Counted from the stretch's first letter, positions 20,934 to 33,185 are shown. The stretch is DNA of 64,000 nt from Pleurostoma richardsiae (GCA_030052745.1 JANBVO010000003.1:1054001-1118000), one strand, 5' to 3'. Numbers and translations: made by a program. Notes: a model not told the origin generated them from the letters alone.

Positions 20934-21525
20934 GGGCCAGAGAGCAGATCAGAGGTAGACCGGCACCGTTCCCCGGCTGCGTGGGGACGCAAGCGAAAAG
21001 GGGCTCTGCTACTGCAAGCCTGCCGATCGCAGGGACTGAAACAGAGTGTGTGATTCCTTCACCTCTTGTCTATACACCTCTAGATGCGAGACCCTAGGTT
21101 GCCCCTGAGTATGCAAGAGTGCCATCAAGTCTGTTATTCTGAGAAGGGTGTAGAAGCGTCAGTGTCAAGCCCGAAGAGAAGCAATGCCTGAATCTCAGGG
21201 TATGAGGAGCCTTATTCCTTCTCTCGCCAAGTCGTCGCCGACGGTGGCCCACTGCCTAGATGATTTCCCGCTCAAGACATTTTCTTCGTCCACCGGACGT
21301 TATGTCTCCTCAACGGTCCATATCGGCACGCCAGGCCCCACGAGACAACCTCGTGGTCAACGGTTCCAGAAAGGCCAACGCGCAGAAGCAACAGCAATCT
21401 TAACCGCTAGAGTCCAGAAGTCCAGGCTTTCTTCTTCAGCTTCCTTGGCTCACAATGCCGGTGGGGAGACGGAGAGCGATCTACCACAGTAGGACATGCA
21501 GCTTGTTCGTCCCCCCGAGACATAC

Positions 21526-21991
21526 TCAAACTGTGCTAAAGCATGCCGCCTCCCGGACGAAAAAGCAGCTCCTGGACAGTGTTGTCCGCCATATTCCCGC
21601 TGCGCAGGCCCGAACAGGTGCGTACCGTCCTCTGTAAAGGTGTACTGGGTAGTTCGCCACCCTACAAGCAAGGGAGGCAGTCCTGTCTGTCACCATCAGC
21701 ATTCTGCCTTTGCCGGCGGGTAGCTTCACCTGAACGACACACTGACCTATCTCCAGGCTCTAGATGCGCCGGCACCCCCGACTGGACGATTCTAGTACCA
21801 ACTTCCTCAGGTGGCACCGCGATGAACGAGACATATCGATTAGAAACAGCCTCCACAAAGATGTCCGAAAGGGCCAAGAGAAACCCTTCGAGAAGGATGG
21901 TTCGATCGCCTCCGCGGTGTCGAGACATGGTGGGTTCTATCCCGCCATACTGAGACAACACGGCCGGCAGCTCCACAGAGCGGGCATCCAA
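21526..21991 (-). other. Coding-like minus-strand segment without complete gene model
   Basis: A frame on the minus strand reads, from about 21925, MSRHRGGDRTILLEGFLLAL then SDIFVEAVSNRYVSFIAVPP and runs to LEPGDR near 21755. A second open segment in another frame (about 21744-21526) continues with VKLPAGKGRMLMVTDRT. The first part has balanced, protein-like composition. The GT and AG between the two are only about 17 nt apart, so no normal intron joins them. It may be a lineage-specific gene, a decayed gene, or chance. Confidence 0.25.
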
Positions 21992-22203
21992 ACCGTCTAG
22001 CTACTTAACAGACGTTTCCACACAGGGCAACGCTCTTCTTACAGTAGTGGCAAGTACCGACGAGAGCCAACACCCACTTTTCACCAGGGAGCTGCGCCAG
22101 GCGAATATGGCTAGCATAACTGTACCTGCATTATCAGGTGGAAGGGTCGGCTGAGAGTGGGCTGGGAGACACATGCACATGTGAACATGTCTTCGCATCC
22201 CGT

Positions 22204-22227
22204 GCAGCGCCGCTTGCAGCGCCGCTT
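22204..22227. repeat. Tandem 12-bp repeat, GCAGCGCCGCTT x2
   Basis: Two perfect adjacent copies of a 12-bp GC-rich unit lie in non-coding sequence. No function is evident. Confidence 0.75.
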
Positions 22228-23345
22228 CATGTCCAGTCTGGGCACGTCTCCCAACGATGGCACCAGAAGCAGATGGCTTTGTACGTAACCTGGACCCCGT
22301 TGTCTCACCCGAGGAGGTTTCATCCGAAGAAAGAGCTCTGGGCGTTGAGAACAGAGGGGCTGGAGTCATGGACGATCTCCTGTTCTGCCGTGTTCGTTCC
22401 TGTCCCTCCCCTCCCCCACCATGATGTGGGTGGTTATCGTACACTACGCCAAGGAATGGCGTCTAAGGCTTTTGCTCAGGCTAGCTGGGCTTGTTACCCA
22501 CCCGCCTGCGGAAGCGTCCCGTACTATTTGAGGCCTGTTAGTGCTTCCTGTGGAATTGTACGCAGCTCAGAGTTCGTGGGTATTTCCTTTCATCCTATGC
22601 TGTGTTCTTCTCTCGGAGACGCATAGAATATCATGCTCATGCCATAGTGAGGACAGGCTTGCGTAGAGGAAAGGAACGTCGTGATAGTCAAGATGCGTCG
22701 TTCACTGGGGTTGTCCTCGAATGCCAGCCAGCGGGGGTGGGACGTGGACGATCACCCGCAAGTCCCCACAGGTGACAAGAGATTAGCGAGGGATGAGAGC
22801 CAGGATTTCCGATCTCCGAGCATCCCAGCCACCGCTTTCTGCCTTGGATGATTGCCCTCAGGGATGCATGTCAGAATGTGACGTGTGATGATCAGCCAGC
22901 TGGCCAGCAATCTCTCATGAAAATTGAGGTTGAGCCAAAAGTCACGCGCAGGTACTTTCGAAGAGACGAAGAGAGGCAACCGAGTTCCCAGAGCTCTCGG
23001 AACCCGAGGATGTAGATGGATAGCTTGCAGGAGCAACGACACCCTTCGACCCTCCCATGCATCGCTGAGATCAGGTGAAATGATCCCGGTCAGTGCGCAA
23101 TACCCAACTACTGCGTGCTGAAAGCCGAGTTGAGCCCTCGACTCCCCGGCAGGAACCCCCCTTGCGCTCGGATGCGGAAGCTGGGGAGCTGGATCGACTC
23201 AATCAGGGAAATGATCAGCCGCCAGCGCCAATGGTGTCCTGGATTGATGTGCTACGGCTGCAGCCAGATTGACGCGGCGCGTCTCCAGGTCGCCGACCTA
23301 CCTGCGGCAAGGCACTCCGGCCCAAAACTAGGATCGCCCGGCCGC

Positions 23346-24451
23346 TCATGTACATACATTCGCTGTCGAGGGGCCATCGATGAGACAATGAGCACAGCGA
23401 TTGCGAGTCATTGTCTCTGCTGGTGGTAAATATGATATATCGGTTTTCTTCAGTTGCGTGGCCAAGGCAAAACAAAAAAAGAAGGATCCAGGCGCAGTAG
23501 CTCTCACAGTCTTTGCTTTTTGTCGGTCTTCTGGTCTCCTTCCTCTCTCTACTGGTAGATGGCAGACAGCCTGATGTTCTGATATGCGGTTATCGAGGCT
23601 CCCCGGGCTGATCGCTCCCAGGGTATGGGCGGTAATGCTTCCTGCATCTACGAGTACTACGCGCAGGTCGACGGCATTTCCCGCTTTTGTTTCGAGCCAG
23701 TCTACATCGTACAGTGTGCATGCTGTCTTGAGCCATTCTTTCAACTGGTAACTGGATGATACGGCAGTCCACGGATCCCCGGCGGTGTACTGTAGAGTCC
23801 GTCTTGCCACTTCAACAGATGGAAGGGCCTTCGTGTAGTTGATTGTCAGTCGAGTGCGCAATATTCCCAAATCTTTAAGCATGTCATGTCAGTTCGAAGG
23901 ATCTCGACCGCTGTATGTCTCAAGCAGCACGCTCGCTGAGCACGAACCCCATGTGGCCTTCTCGAGTCCTTTTTTTCTAGACTAAAGCGCTCCGTTGCCC
24001 TCGTGGAGCCGGGAACGACGAGGATGCATTGCTTCTCGGCCCCAATCTCGTGAGCGAGCCGTGTCTCATCTCCCTTGCCCCCCCAATCACGGCCTTTCTT
24101 CGCCTCGTCATTGACGATTCCACTCGGTCTGCCGTCCGCAATGTACTCTTTTGTGGCTTTAGATCCATGCCGGAGCTGGGAGGCGAGGACACCCTCTGCC
24201 GTGTAACCCGGTGTCTTATCAAGGAACAACAGGGACCCCCGACGGGGTGCGTCCGCCGGAAAGCCACGGCCCTTCGACAAGGGCCCAATCTTGGTGCAGC
24301 GGGGAGCGGGATTCGCACAACTGCATCTCTTTTCGTATCCCAATCTTTCTGGGAGGGGATGCTGGCCAGCTCTCGCCGGACCGGATCGACCTCGACTAGT
24401 GGACTTTAGCGTGCGCCTCGTCACTCGACATATCGGGCCAATCAAGCACAT
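23346..24451 (-). other. Two coding-like minus-strand frames, unresolved
   Basis: One frame (about 24320-23950) includes YTAEGVLASQLRHGSKATKE and KGRDWGGKGDETRLAHEIG; a second (23882-23520) includes YQLKEWLKTACTLYDVDWLE and VVLVDAGSITAHTLGA. Both have protein-like composition but no domain I recognise. I cannot find a splice that joins them with a convincing start. Competing frames are also open on both strands. Confidence 0.2.
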
Positions 24452-24818
24452 CTACCCACTGGCAGCCTTCCCCGATTGTCCCTCCATCACTGCGGTCCTC
24501 AAGGTACCCGAGAGACGGATGGGGACAGGAGCAAGAGGAGGACATGCAGGCTGCATGGGAGCGGTGGGCCAGCGGATTGCAACCCCCCCGTCGACGGCAT
24601 CGCGAGTGGCCCGCATAATATGGGGTTCCCCAAAAAAGTGCCGGTCATGATCAGAGTTGGCGCCGCTCCCCTGGCGGGAGCCGGACCGTACGTAGCTACG
24701 TGCTAGGGCCCTCGATGCGCGCTTCTCAGGTCCTCGTGCGCGCGGTGCTGTGCGACTACCTTAGCACGATGCTGCATGACGAAGTCCTGCGTCTCTAGAC
24801 ACCCCCCTCGACCTGGGC

Positions 24819-24846
24819 TGCTAGCCCGTGGGTTGCTAGCCCGTGG
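24819..24846. repeat. 13-bp direct repeat TGCTAGCCCGTGG, two copies
   Basis: Copies at 24819-24831 and 24834-24846 are separated by two bases. They lie about 470 bp before the RGS gene start. No function is known. Confidence 0.65.
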
Positions 24847-25314
24847 TGGCTGGCCTGAGTGGCAACCCTCGCCTGTGATAACGGTGACAAAAGGAAAAAA
24901 AGCCTCCATCGCGATGCAGCGCCCCTAGTGACACGAGGAGGCTAGTCCTTTCCCTCCTGCGTGGCCTTTGTATCTCCCTCCCTGCCCTGCCCCTCTCGCA
25001 CGCTTGGAGATAAGGTTCGGGCTGGGACAAGAATGGTTCCCTACTAAAAAGCGTGTTGGGTATTTGAGTCTCTGGCGTCCCGTTCCTGTCGATCTGCATT
25101 CCTGCTAACCTTAGACCTTCTGTGAAAACGTGCCGAACGTCGATAGAACCGCCGCATTCCAAACCTTGCTTCCATTGACTTTCCAATCGCCTGGGTGTCA
25201 CAACCATCATACTTTCCTCCCATCTCCACACTTCGCCTCATCTAACACCGTTCGCCGTTGCCGATTTTCTTTGCTGCCGCGTAGACGCCTCAGTGGGCCA
25301 CCGCATCTCTCGCA

Positions 25315-26791
25315 ATGGGGATCTTGGGTCTCGGCTACCGACGCCCGGCGTACGTCGACAAGGATGAATTCAAAAAGTCTCATCAGGAGCCTCCGGCATC
25401 TCCCAATCCGGGGAGCCCGGACTCCATCAGATCCGGGCGCTCGAGCGCCTCCGCCGGGATCCCGGACGCCCTGACGTTCGACAAGATCATGAACGGCGGC
25501 ACCTGCCCTGTAAGCCAGCACTTTTCCTAAGGAGCCATCCTCAGTGCTAACGCTGGCTGCTTAGCCCTGCACCGTCAGAGACTTCATGAACTACCTGATC
25601 TATGTCGAGAGGTCAGCAGAGAACCTCCAGTTCTTCCTCTGGTATAGGGACTATGTCAAGCGCTTCAACGACGCCAAGACATCGGACATCAGCCTGGCCC
25701 CGGAGTGGACGCAGACTATGGAGGAAGAGGCCCTCTTTAAGATTCAGAAGGAGCACGCGGAGAAGATTCGCCGCGAACCAGCCGTCGTCGGCGACATCTT
25801 CAAGGGCACCGACTTTGAGAAGTCGCAGGAGCCCGTCGTGGCGGAGATCCGGGACCCCTTTGGCACACCGCCGCAAACACCGCGGGAGAACGGGTCCGAC
25901 TTCGCGCCATCGAATCTCGTGAGCATCAGGTCTCAAGTGAGTGATGCCTTCAACGCGGCTGGTGTCAAGCAACCTTGTAAGTTCGCCCTCCGTGGGACTG
26001 CCCCCAACTCCAATCAAATCGGCACTGGCCTAACTTCATTCCCTCATATAGTCACCATCCAGCCCTTCCGAGAGGAGATTGACCGCGTGATCGCGACGTA
26101 CATCATGGACGACGCGCCGCGGCAGCTCAATTTATCTTCGAAGGAGCAGAAGGCGGTGCTGCAGGCACTCGCCTACACAACGCACCCCAGCGCCTTCCGG
26201 ATGGTCGCGCGGTCCGTGGAGTCGACTCTGCGGCAGCAGGCGCACCCCAACTTCATCCGGTGGTCGATCTGCAACGGCAACCACGCGCGCGTCTGCTTCG
26301 CCTGGACCCTGGGCATGATCCTCGTCGCGGCCGGCTTCGTGCTCGCGCTGCTGCTGACGCTGAGCAGCGCGCCGCGCGGGTGGCGGGCGCTGGCGGCGCT
26401 GGGGTGGCTGACGGGCATCTCGACGCTGGTGGGCGCGTACAAGGGCATGTGCGTGGTGCTGCACGGCATGCACCACCGGCACGTGCGGCCCTGGGAGCTG
26501 TTCGTGGACGAGGAGCAGCTGGACGAGATGTCGATCGTGCGCAAGGCGGGCGACAAGCACAGCTTCGACTCGTTCGGCAGCGCCAACAGCTACGAGGACG
26601 AGCCGTGGATCGTGCGCTACGAGCGGCGCAACGTCGTGCGCAAGATCTTCGACCGCGAGATCTGGATCCAGGAGCCGGCGCTGCGGCAGATCCAGGACAC
26701 CATCTTCGTGCAGAGCGTGCTGGCCGCGCTGCTGGGCACGGGCGCGCTGACGGCGCTGTTTGTGGCGGTCCCGGGCGGTGGCTTCTATTAG
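25315..26791 (+). CDS. RGS-domain protein with three C-terminal TM helices (Rax1/RgsB-like)
   Basis: Predicted regulator of G-protein signalling anchored in a membrane; the N-terminal RGS plus C-terminal TM layout matches fungal Rax1-type proteins. Exons: 25315-25509, 25565-25976, 26052-26791, giving 448 aa. The RGS region starts at LTFDKIMNG and continues CTVRDFMNYLIYVERSAENL and QFFLWYRDYVKRF, with a long middle insert, then IDRVIATYIMDDAPRQLNLS and HPSAFRMVARSVESTLRQQ. TM stretches: VCFAWTLGMILVAAGFVLAL, WRALAALGWLTGISTLVGAY and VLAALLGTGALTALFVAVP. Intron 2 (25977-26051, 75 nt) has no stop in frame, so retention would add 25 residues; splicing joins phase 1 to FTIQPF. The GC-rich 3' part makes long antisense open frames that are not genes. 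Confidence 0.85.
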
Positions 26792-27673
26792 GGTGTGCCT
26801 GGCTTTTTTGCATCTCTGTTCCCGCCTTCTTTCTGTGCGACATCCGTATTTCTTCGGGAGGGTCTCTCCGTCACTGGACGGCGTTTGCGTGTATAACAGC
26901 TACTACCTCCTCTGGGGTCTGGGCGGATCTTGTGCTGCATGTCTATGGAATGATTGGATGAGGTGGATGATGATATCGAGCGGCGTCATTTTGGACGCTT
27001 CGAAGGGAAGTGGAAAAGGACGCGACTATAGTCCATTGGAATCATGTCTCAATAGTATGGAATAGTATGTTTGATGACAATGAAGGGAAGCAAAATAGTA
27101 TGAGTATGGTATATATCAGACCTCAGGTAGAGAGAGAGAGAGCTCGACAGCATTGGATCTCATTTCGATGCCTTTTATGTGATGATCATTCAGAATTCGT
27201 CCATGGGAGAGAGATCATTGCACAATCCTAGGCTGCTTACCATTTTGTCATTGATGCTAAGTCCTTAAGTTCTGAGCCGATATCACGACTAGGAAGAAGA
27301 TGATCTGAGTAAGACGCATGTCCTGCTGTGCTACACCCTGAGGCGCAGTCACGAGCTCTGATGCCGCGTCCCGGGCGAAAAGGAACCCTCGGCGCCGGCA
27401 GCGGCGGGGCCAACAAGGGACCCTGCGATGAGCCTCGGGCAAATGGCCCCGCCGCCGACCCCAGGTGCTCATCAAAAATTTGCCTCGATCGCGGGGCACA
27501 AGGGCATAAGGGCGCATTTAGCTCCGCGTACACGTGTAGCTCAACAACCCCGGATGCGACGACAACCTCCGTTGCCGGCCAACTCTCGAGTCACAGCTTA
27601 TCATGTCTGTCAACTAATCACTAATCATTGATGACTTCTTAAATACGACCGCGCAAGATTCCCCTCCCCCGGA
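26792..27673. other. Intergenic region between RGS and pantothenate kinase genes
   Basis: Both flanking genes are on the plus strand. The region holds an (AG)7 run at 27129-27142 and near-tandem AATAGTATG units around 27051-27070 with another copy near 27095. No gene is seen. Confidence 0.45.
27129..27142 (+). repeat. (AG)7 microsatellite
   Basis: Seven AG units lie in the intergenic region downstream of the RGS gene. Confidence 0.8.
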
Positions 27674-29521
27674 ATGGCCTCGAGCCATCCCACCAGCAAC
27701 CCCACCATGTCCCGAGAACAAAACCAGACGGAGCAGCAGCAGCAGCAGCAGTCGCGAGGGGACGCAGACCGGCGCGGCGCCAGTGATGACCATGACAGCG
27801 CCATTGATCGCCATGACGACGAGACAGACGGCGAGGGCGGCCGGCCGCGCACGGCGACAACCACGGCCGAGATCGACAGCACCATCATCCACCCCGGCTC
27901 CGTCAAGATCAACGTCAAGGGCGCCTTCATCGTCGACCGCGAGAACAGGACGCCGGCCAGGAGCGGCTCCGGCTCCTCAGTCGACAACCAGAACCACCAC
28001 CACGAGACCAAGGACATCAGACTGCCAAACCACACAGCCGTCGTGAGCCACATAGCGATTGATGTACGTTCTTGCGGTCTATGAATCTGTTCACTCTTAG
28101 GATGGCATGTCGTACTGGACGGCGCGCCCCTAGATAGGGAAAGAGGGGAAGAGTAGAATGCGATCAAGCTGACACCAATTGACTCCCAGATCGGCGGCTC
28201 TCTAGCCAAGCTCGTCTATTTCTCCCGCGAGGCCTACTCTACCGAACCCGGCGGCAGGCTCAACTTCCTCAGCTTCGAGACTGACCGCATCGACGACTGC
28301 ATTGACTTCATGAAGCACCTCAAGGAGAAGCAGCAAACATTGAACGGATCCAAGCCCGGCCGGTTAACTGTCATGGCCACAGGTGGTGGCGCATACAAGT
28401 TCTACGATAAGATCCGGGAGGCATTGGGCGTGGATGTCATACGGGAGGACGAGATGGAGTGTCTCATTATAGGTTTGTCCACCCTCCGTCAGGCACAACA
28501 TTGTCACTACACTCCGGGACTAACATGCGACCTTTACCTATTTTCAGGGTTGGACTTCTTCATCACCGAGATCCCCCGCGAGGTCTTTACTTACAGCGAG
28601 ACGGACCCCATGCACTTCGTTGCCCCCAGCGAAAATACATACCCCTATCTGCTCGTCAATATCGGCTCCGGCGTGTCTTTCCTCAAGGTCTCCGGCCCAC
28701 GCGAGTACCAGCGCGTCGGCGGAACCTCCCTCGGCGGCGGCACCCTCTGGGGCTTGCTCTCGTTGCTGACCGGCGCTCGCACCTTCGACGAGATGCTGGA
28801 TATGGCTGCCCGTGGCGACAACTCCAAGGTCGACATGCTGGTCGGCGATATCTACGGCACCGACTACGGCAAGATCGGGCTCAAGAGCACCACCATCGCC
28901 AGCTCCTTCGGCAAGGTCTTCCGCATGAAGCGCGAGGCCGAGTCCGAGGCCGAGGACATGGGCGGCCTGAGCAACGGGGACAGGCAGTACCAGCAGCAGC
29001 ACCAGCATGCCCCACCCACCTCCTCGCTTTCCTTGGACGGGGGCAGCAGCGGCGCCGCCGCCACGGCGTCGTCCTCCCCGCCATCGCGCTTCTCCGGCGC
29101 CGACATCTCCCGCTCGCTGCTATACGCCATCAGCAACAACATCGGCCAGATCGCCTTCCTGCAGAGCCAGATCCACAGCCTGTCGCACATCTACTTCGGC
29201 GGCAGCTTCATCCGTGGCCACCCGCAGACCATGAACACCCTCAGCTACGCCATCAAGTTCTGGAGCGGCGGCGAGAAGCAGGCCTACTTCCTGCGCCACG
29301 AGGGATACCTCGGCGCCGTCGGCGCCTTCCTCAAGCGCCAGCCCCGGAACTGGGGCCGCAGGGGCAGCTTCGAGGAGCTGGTGGCGCCCGCGGGCGGCGG
29401 GAGGAGGGTGGACGGCCCCGTTGCTGCTGCTGCTGCCGCTGGTGGTGGTGGTGTTGGTGCTGACGGTCCTGCGGGGTCGATCTCTAGCTTAGGTGTGGGC
29501 AGCGAGGCGGCGGTGATCTGA
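27674..29521 (+). CDS. Pantothenate kinase, eukaryotic type II (PanK)
   Basis: Catalyses the first step of coenzyme A synthesis, ATP-dependent phosphorylation of pantothenate. Exons: 27674-28063, 28190-28472, 28548-29521, giving 548 aa. The first ~125 residues are disordered, with a polyglutamine run coded by CAG repeats near 27738. The kinase core starts at HIAIDIGGSLAKLVYF (phosphate-binding motif across the first splice) and has LTVMATGGGAYKFYDKI, YPYLLVNIGSGVSFLKV, RVGGTSLGGGTLWGLLSLL and IYFGGSFIRGHPQTMNTLSY. A low-complexity insert of about 45 residues (near 345-390) interrupts the core, and the C-terminus ends in a Gly/Ala-rich tail. The second intron is 75 nt and stop-free in frame; splicing restores GLDFFITEIPREVF. 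The start chosen is the first ATG in the open frame; a second ATG eleven codons on is possible. Confidence 0.93.
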
Positions 29522-30215
29522 GAGGGTGGTGGCCGCAGGTACAGATGTCGGGGATAATACCAGAGACAGCTGAGTGGAGCGTAGCATCAGAGCGGCATGA
29601 GCATTGGGAAGGTCACGCATATATAAACATCACATAGGTCCGGCGTTAGCGGCGCAGGGAGGATCCGGGCGAGGCGAGCGCAGACGGCCGCTGCTCCGTC
29701 TCCAGCCCGGAGTTGTAATATTTTTGTGCGGTTGGTGCCATTTACTCGCATCGTCCTGCCATATAATAGAGCAAAGACTCAGAAGAAAATAATCAGAATA
29801 TCATCAGCGGACTTACGGCTTGGAACATCGAGCGATTGTTATAGCCTTAGCAGGAGAGATCATTGGTTCCTCAGAGGTTCCCTGAGCGGAAGGCTACAGA
29901 TAGACGTGTATAAAGCATATGGAATGACAGGACCGTAACGGCAGAGAGAAAAGCGGGAAGAAATGGCAAGAAGACTGAAGCCAGGTCAGTAACTGTAGGG
30001 GGTATCTCCAGGCCTAGCAGCCGAACCAAATCTCCGTCTCCCCAGCACGCTTGCAGAACGCCGTGAAGTCAGAAAAAGACGATAACCGCTTCAACGAAAC
30101 CACCAAATCCACCAGTCCGCGGCCAGAGTAGGAAGGAGGGCATTCGTAAGCCAAGCTGCTTCCTTACACATGACTGAAAGAGCCAGGTATCCGGTCAATG
30201 GTGCCTCGAGTCACT
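29522..30215. other. Convergent 3' region, PanK and unrecognised protein genes
   Basis: These 694 bp lie between two convergent stop codons. AT-richer sequence around 29720-29850 fits a 3' UTR. Nothing else is seen. Confidence 0.4.
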
Positions 30216-32016
30216 TCAAACTCTCCAGTCGCACGGTGCAGTAGCACCGGAGACCCCGAAGAAGGCGTCTGGAGTCGTGGAAATGGGGTCGAAGAGGAGC
30301 TCATTGTCCTCCGCCCGAGGCGTCACCTCCTGCATCTCGCTCAGGTGCACGCCGGGTCTAGGATCGTAAGGATCTTCGAAGCTCATGTTCGGTGTTTCGA
30401 AGAGATCCACATCCATGCCTACCATATACGGATCGAAGAGCCCAGAGGCTTCGGAGGCCGGGGTGGAGTCGACCTCAGCATCGGCTCCAAATGTAGAACT
30501 CGCATCCAGCAGCATGCCTGCCGCGCTGAAGACGGAATCGGGATCGTGGAGGTGATTACCCTGGATGGGAAAGCGGTCCTCTCTGACCTCTACATCCTCG
30601 GATCCCTCGACCGGACGGAAACGAATCTGGCCAACCATTTCAATCACTGTGGTGTCTTTCTGCCCGAGGGCCACGTCGATGTACATGTCGCGAGCAACGA
30701 CGTCAGTTAGATCCGCCTCCGGATTGAATGTTCGTGGTCGAATTACAGCCTTTGCGACTGTGACAGGACACTCGTCAGTTAGATCAATCGTGGCCGGCTT
30801 TCTAGCGATCCTCGATCCCGATCGGGACTTGGGCTTGCAGCAGGTATGCGCAACAGAGCAATTGTCGTATATGCACTGAGCAGCTGCGGCGTCGGACTCA
30901 AAAGCACAGTGTATCTCGTGTCGGCACCCGTGCCGACAGTCGCTGTCTTGCCAGTGATAGTGGCGGGGATATTGGTCCACAAACGACGGGAGGATGCCGC
31001 CAAAAGCCCGCGTCTTCATGGGACAATCGGCTCCTAGGTTACAGCAGGTCGATGCCTAAGCTTCAGTCAATATTCCGAGCGCACCGGGCGGATTTGTCTA
31101 AGCATACATGGATGGACGGAAGAGAGGCGCTTACCGTTAACTGAGGCTGGCTAACCGGGTCTAAGCCATCCTGAAGTTTTCGAACCAGCTCTTCTTCGTC
31201 GTTGTCGATGTCAACCTGTGCCGGGCTATTGGATGGACCTGTGACGGGGAGATATGTAACAGTCTCCTCGACACCGGCATCCTCAACGTCCATCTTTGTG
31301 CTCTTCTGTCGCAGCACTGTTCGTCGGAGTGCAAGCTGGCGTTCGGGATTCTGCAGAAAGAATCTTTTCATGAAGAGCTCGTGTCTTCGCCGGTCGTCCT
31401 CGACGCGCTCCCAGGAAGGATTGCAGCTTTCCTTGACGACCTTCATGCCGGCGACTCGGCCGTCTCCTAGGCTCTGAACAACGAAATAGTGATCATAGCG
31501 ATTATGGAACTTTTCTGGGTGGCCAGCCCTCGTTATGATTTCCGACTCGGTCCTATCCTCCCAGTCTGGGAACCAGCAGAGGTCGAGCACATGCGCCTCT
31601 AAAGAGTCGAACGTTCGCAAATTGACAACCTGAACGATGTCCTTCTTTTCCTGGTCGTACTGGTTGGCGTATGCGACAAACCAGGCTGGATCACCACAGC
31701 AATACCTCCTCTCTCCGTCATTCCTCAAGAATATGCCGTGGACAGGGGCGTCGTGTGGGGACGGCTCCGTCAGGGCCAGGTTGTCGATTCGTCTGAGGAT
31801 GACTTTGTTATCCGCCTTTCCACCTATTTGGCGGGCGACGAACTTCCCAGTATTACCAAGCCCTACGGGCACCTGGAACTCGAATTCCGAACATGCCGCA
31901 CCTTTCTTGGAGCTACGACCGCGGAGTGGCACCGGGGTATGGCCCTCGATCTTGAATCTTTGGACTTTGACCGTCGACTGTAGTGTCATAAACGAAGGTG
32001 CCGGTGTTGTCGGCAT
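30216..32016 (-). CDS. Unrecognised protein with Cys/His-rich segment
   Basis: Two exons, 32016-31135 and 31055-30216, joined in phase 0 (GTAAGC...CTTAG), give 573 aa. I do not recognise the family. Residues 1-294 are mixed and look folded, with blocks such as GIFLRNDGERRYCCGDPAWF, HVLDLCWFPDWEDRTESEI and YDHYFVVQSLGDGRVAGMKV. Exon 2 begins ASTCCNLGADCPMKTRAFGG and continues QDSDCRHGCRHEIHCAFE and NCSVAHTCCKPKSR, about ten Cys and several His in some 75 residues (about 295-370), which suggests a metal-binding module. The remaining 200 residues are acidic and poorly ordered. There is no signal peptide or TM helix, so a nuclear or cytosolic role is likeliest, but that is inference. A start at the second Met (residue 10) is also possible. 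Confidence 0.7.
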
Positions 32017-33185
32017 AAATGGCTCTCCGACGTGACAGCGCAGCCTCCGTAACGATCCTACTCTGGATATGGCGAGCCGTCACCCGTAGGCGAGGTCGTG
32101 TATCCCAAACAGGTACACGGTGTAGGTTTCCAGTGCGCTGAGATTGTTAGTATACGAGGAAGATGTACAAGGACGACGTCGTCGGTGGTGCAAACGGACC
32201 AGAGAACCGTGGGTCGAATGATTACACTCAGGGGCCAGGATGACCGAGACCCTGGCCTGGCCACCGAGATGGCTAGGAGATGGAAATGAAGCAAAGATAA
32301 GTTATGAGGCTTGACTGAAAAGGGATAAGTGAGGTCTTGCGTAGAGTAGTCGAGGATATCTAGTCTTCAAGTACATGAGTCTCGGTCACGGTAGCACCTG
32401 AACTCAACACCAGTATGGAGAATGTAGGTAAAAGACAGGTTTCGTGGCTTAAGAGAGTTATTGCACCGACGGCCTAGGATCAAGAAGTGGATATAAGGGA
32501 GGATCAAGGACGTGTTGCGGCTATATACGTCAAGCATCGAAACGTGGTAAGGGGGGTCAAGAGCAGGCGGGGTCTATGATCTATGGCAGCCGCTGCGTTT
32601 CCTCTGGGGGGATCCTGGCGCGTAGAAGATGATGATGATGCAGATACTAGGAAGCAGTGCACTGGTGGAAGAAGCCGCTGCAGCCACCAAAATAAGTGGA
32701 AGACTTGGCTCAATCATGTATCCCTGCGACGAGTGACGACGAGAGCCTGACACTTGGGTCTCTGCGGTGAGCGACCTGCAGGCCACTAAGACTGGACCGG
32801 TCAGGTATGCATTAAGCGAGGTATTGGTGCCGGCACAGCGCGGCTCGCACTAGCTGGCCGTCGGCGTTGCAAGGGCCGCCTAATGGCTAGCCTGTAGGCT
32901 GTAGCTGCTGAAACTTCCGCTCAATTCTGGCTGTCGTCAACTGCAGTGAGGGAACCCCCGAGCAAGCTGCGGAGCAGATCAACAGCCACCGCGTGAACAG
33001 AAGTACAGAGTCACTAACCATTTTCAGGGGTTCATCCCACTGTAAATGGTGCTATTGGGGTATCGCCTATTAGCAGGTGGCCATTGAAACTTTTCTTTTT
33101 TCACAGCTTGCCTACAGGAGAAGGCATTCATTCCACAGAGACGGTGGATCGAAAAGCCGGTCATGTTGCCCCTGAATCGTCCAGC
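32017..33185. other. Intergenic region upstream of the Cys/His-rich gene
   Basis: These 1169 bp lie between two minus-strand genes and should hold the promoter of the Cys/His-rich gene and the 3' UTR of aim11. No supported coding sequence is seen. Confidence 0.4.

Larger units (their letters stand above)
20934..25314. other. Gene-poor 4.4-kb region
   Basis: No gene with recognisable domains lies here. It contains a tandem 12-bp repeat at 22204-22227, a 13-bp direct repeat at 24819-24846, and some coding-like minus-strand frames (21526-21991 and 23346-24451, listed separately). The last few hundred bases should hold the promoter of the RGS gene. Confidence 0.45.

Noticed and set aside
24290-24330. 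A tRNA-like T-arm (GTGCGAATCCCGC on the minus strand)
   Set aside because: The TTC of the T-loop is missing and no acceptor or anticodon stem can be built around it.
26253-26961. Long alternative frames on both strands in the 3' part of the RGS gene
   Set aside because: They are rich in Arg, Ala and Pro and overlap the three TM helices; typical shadows of a GC-rich exon.
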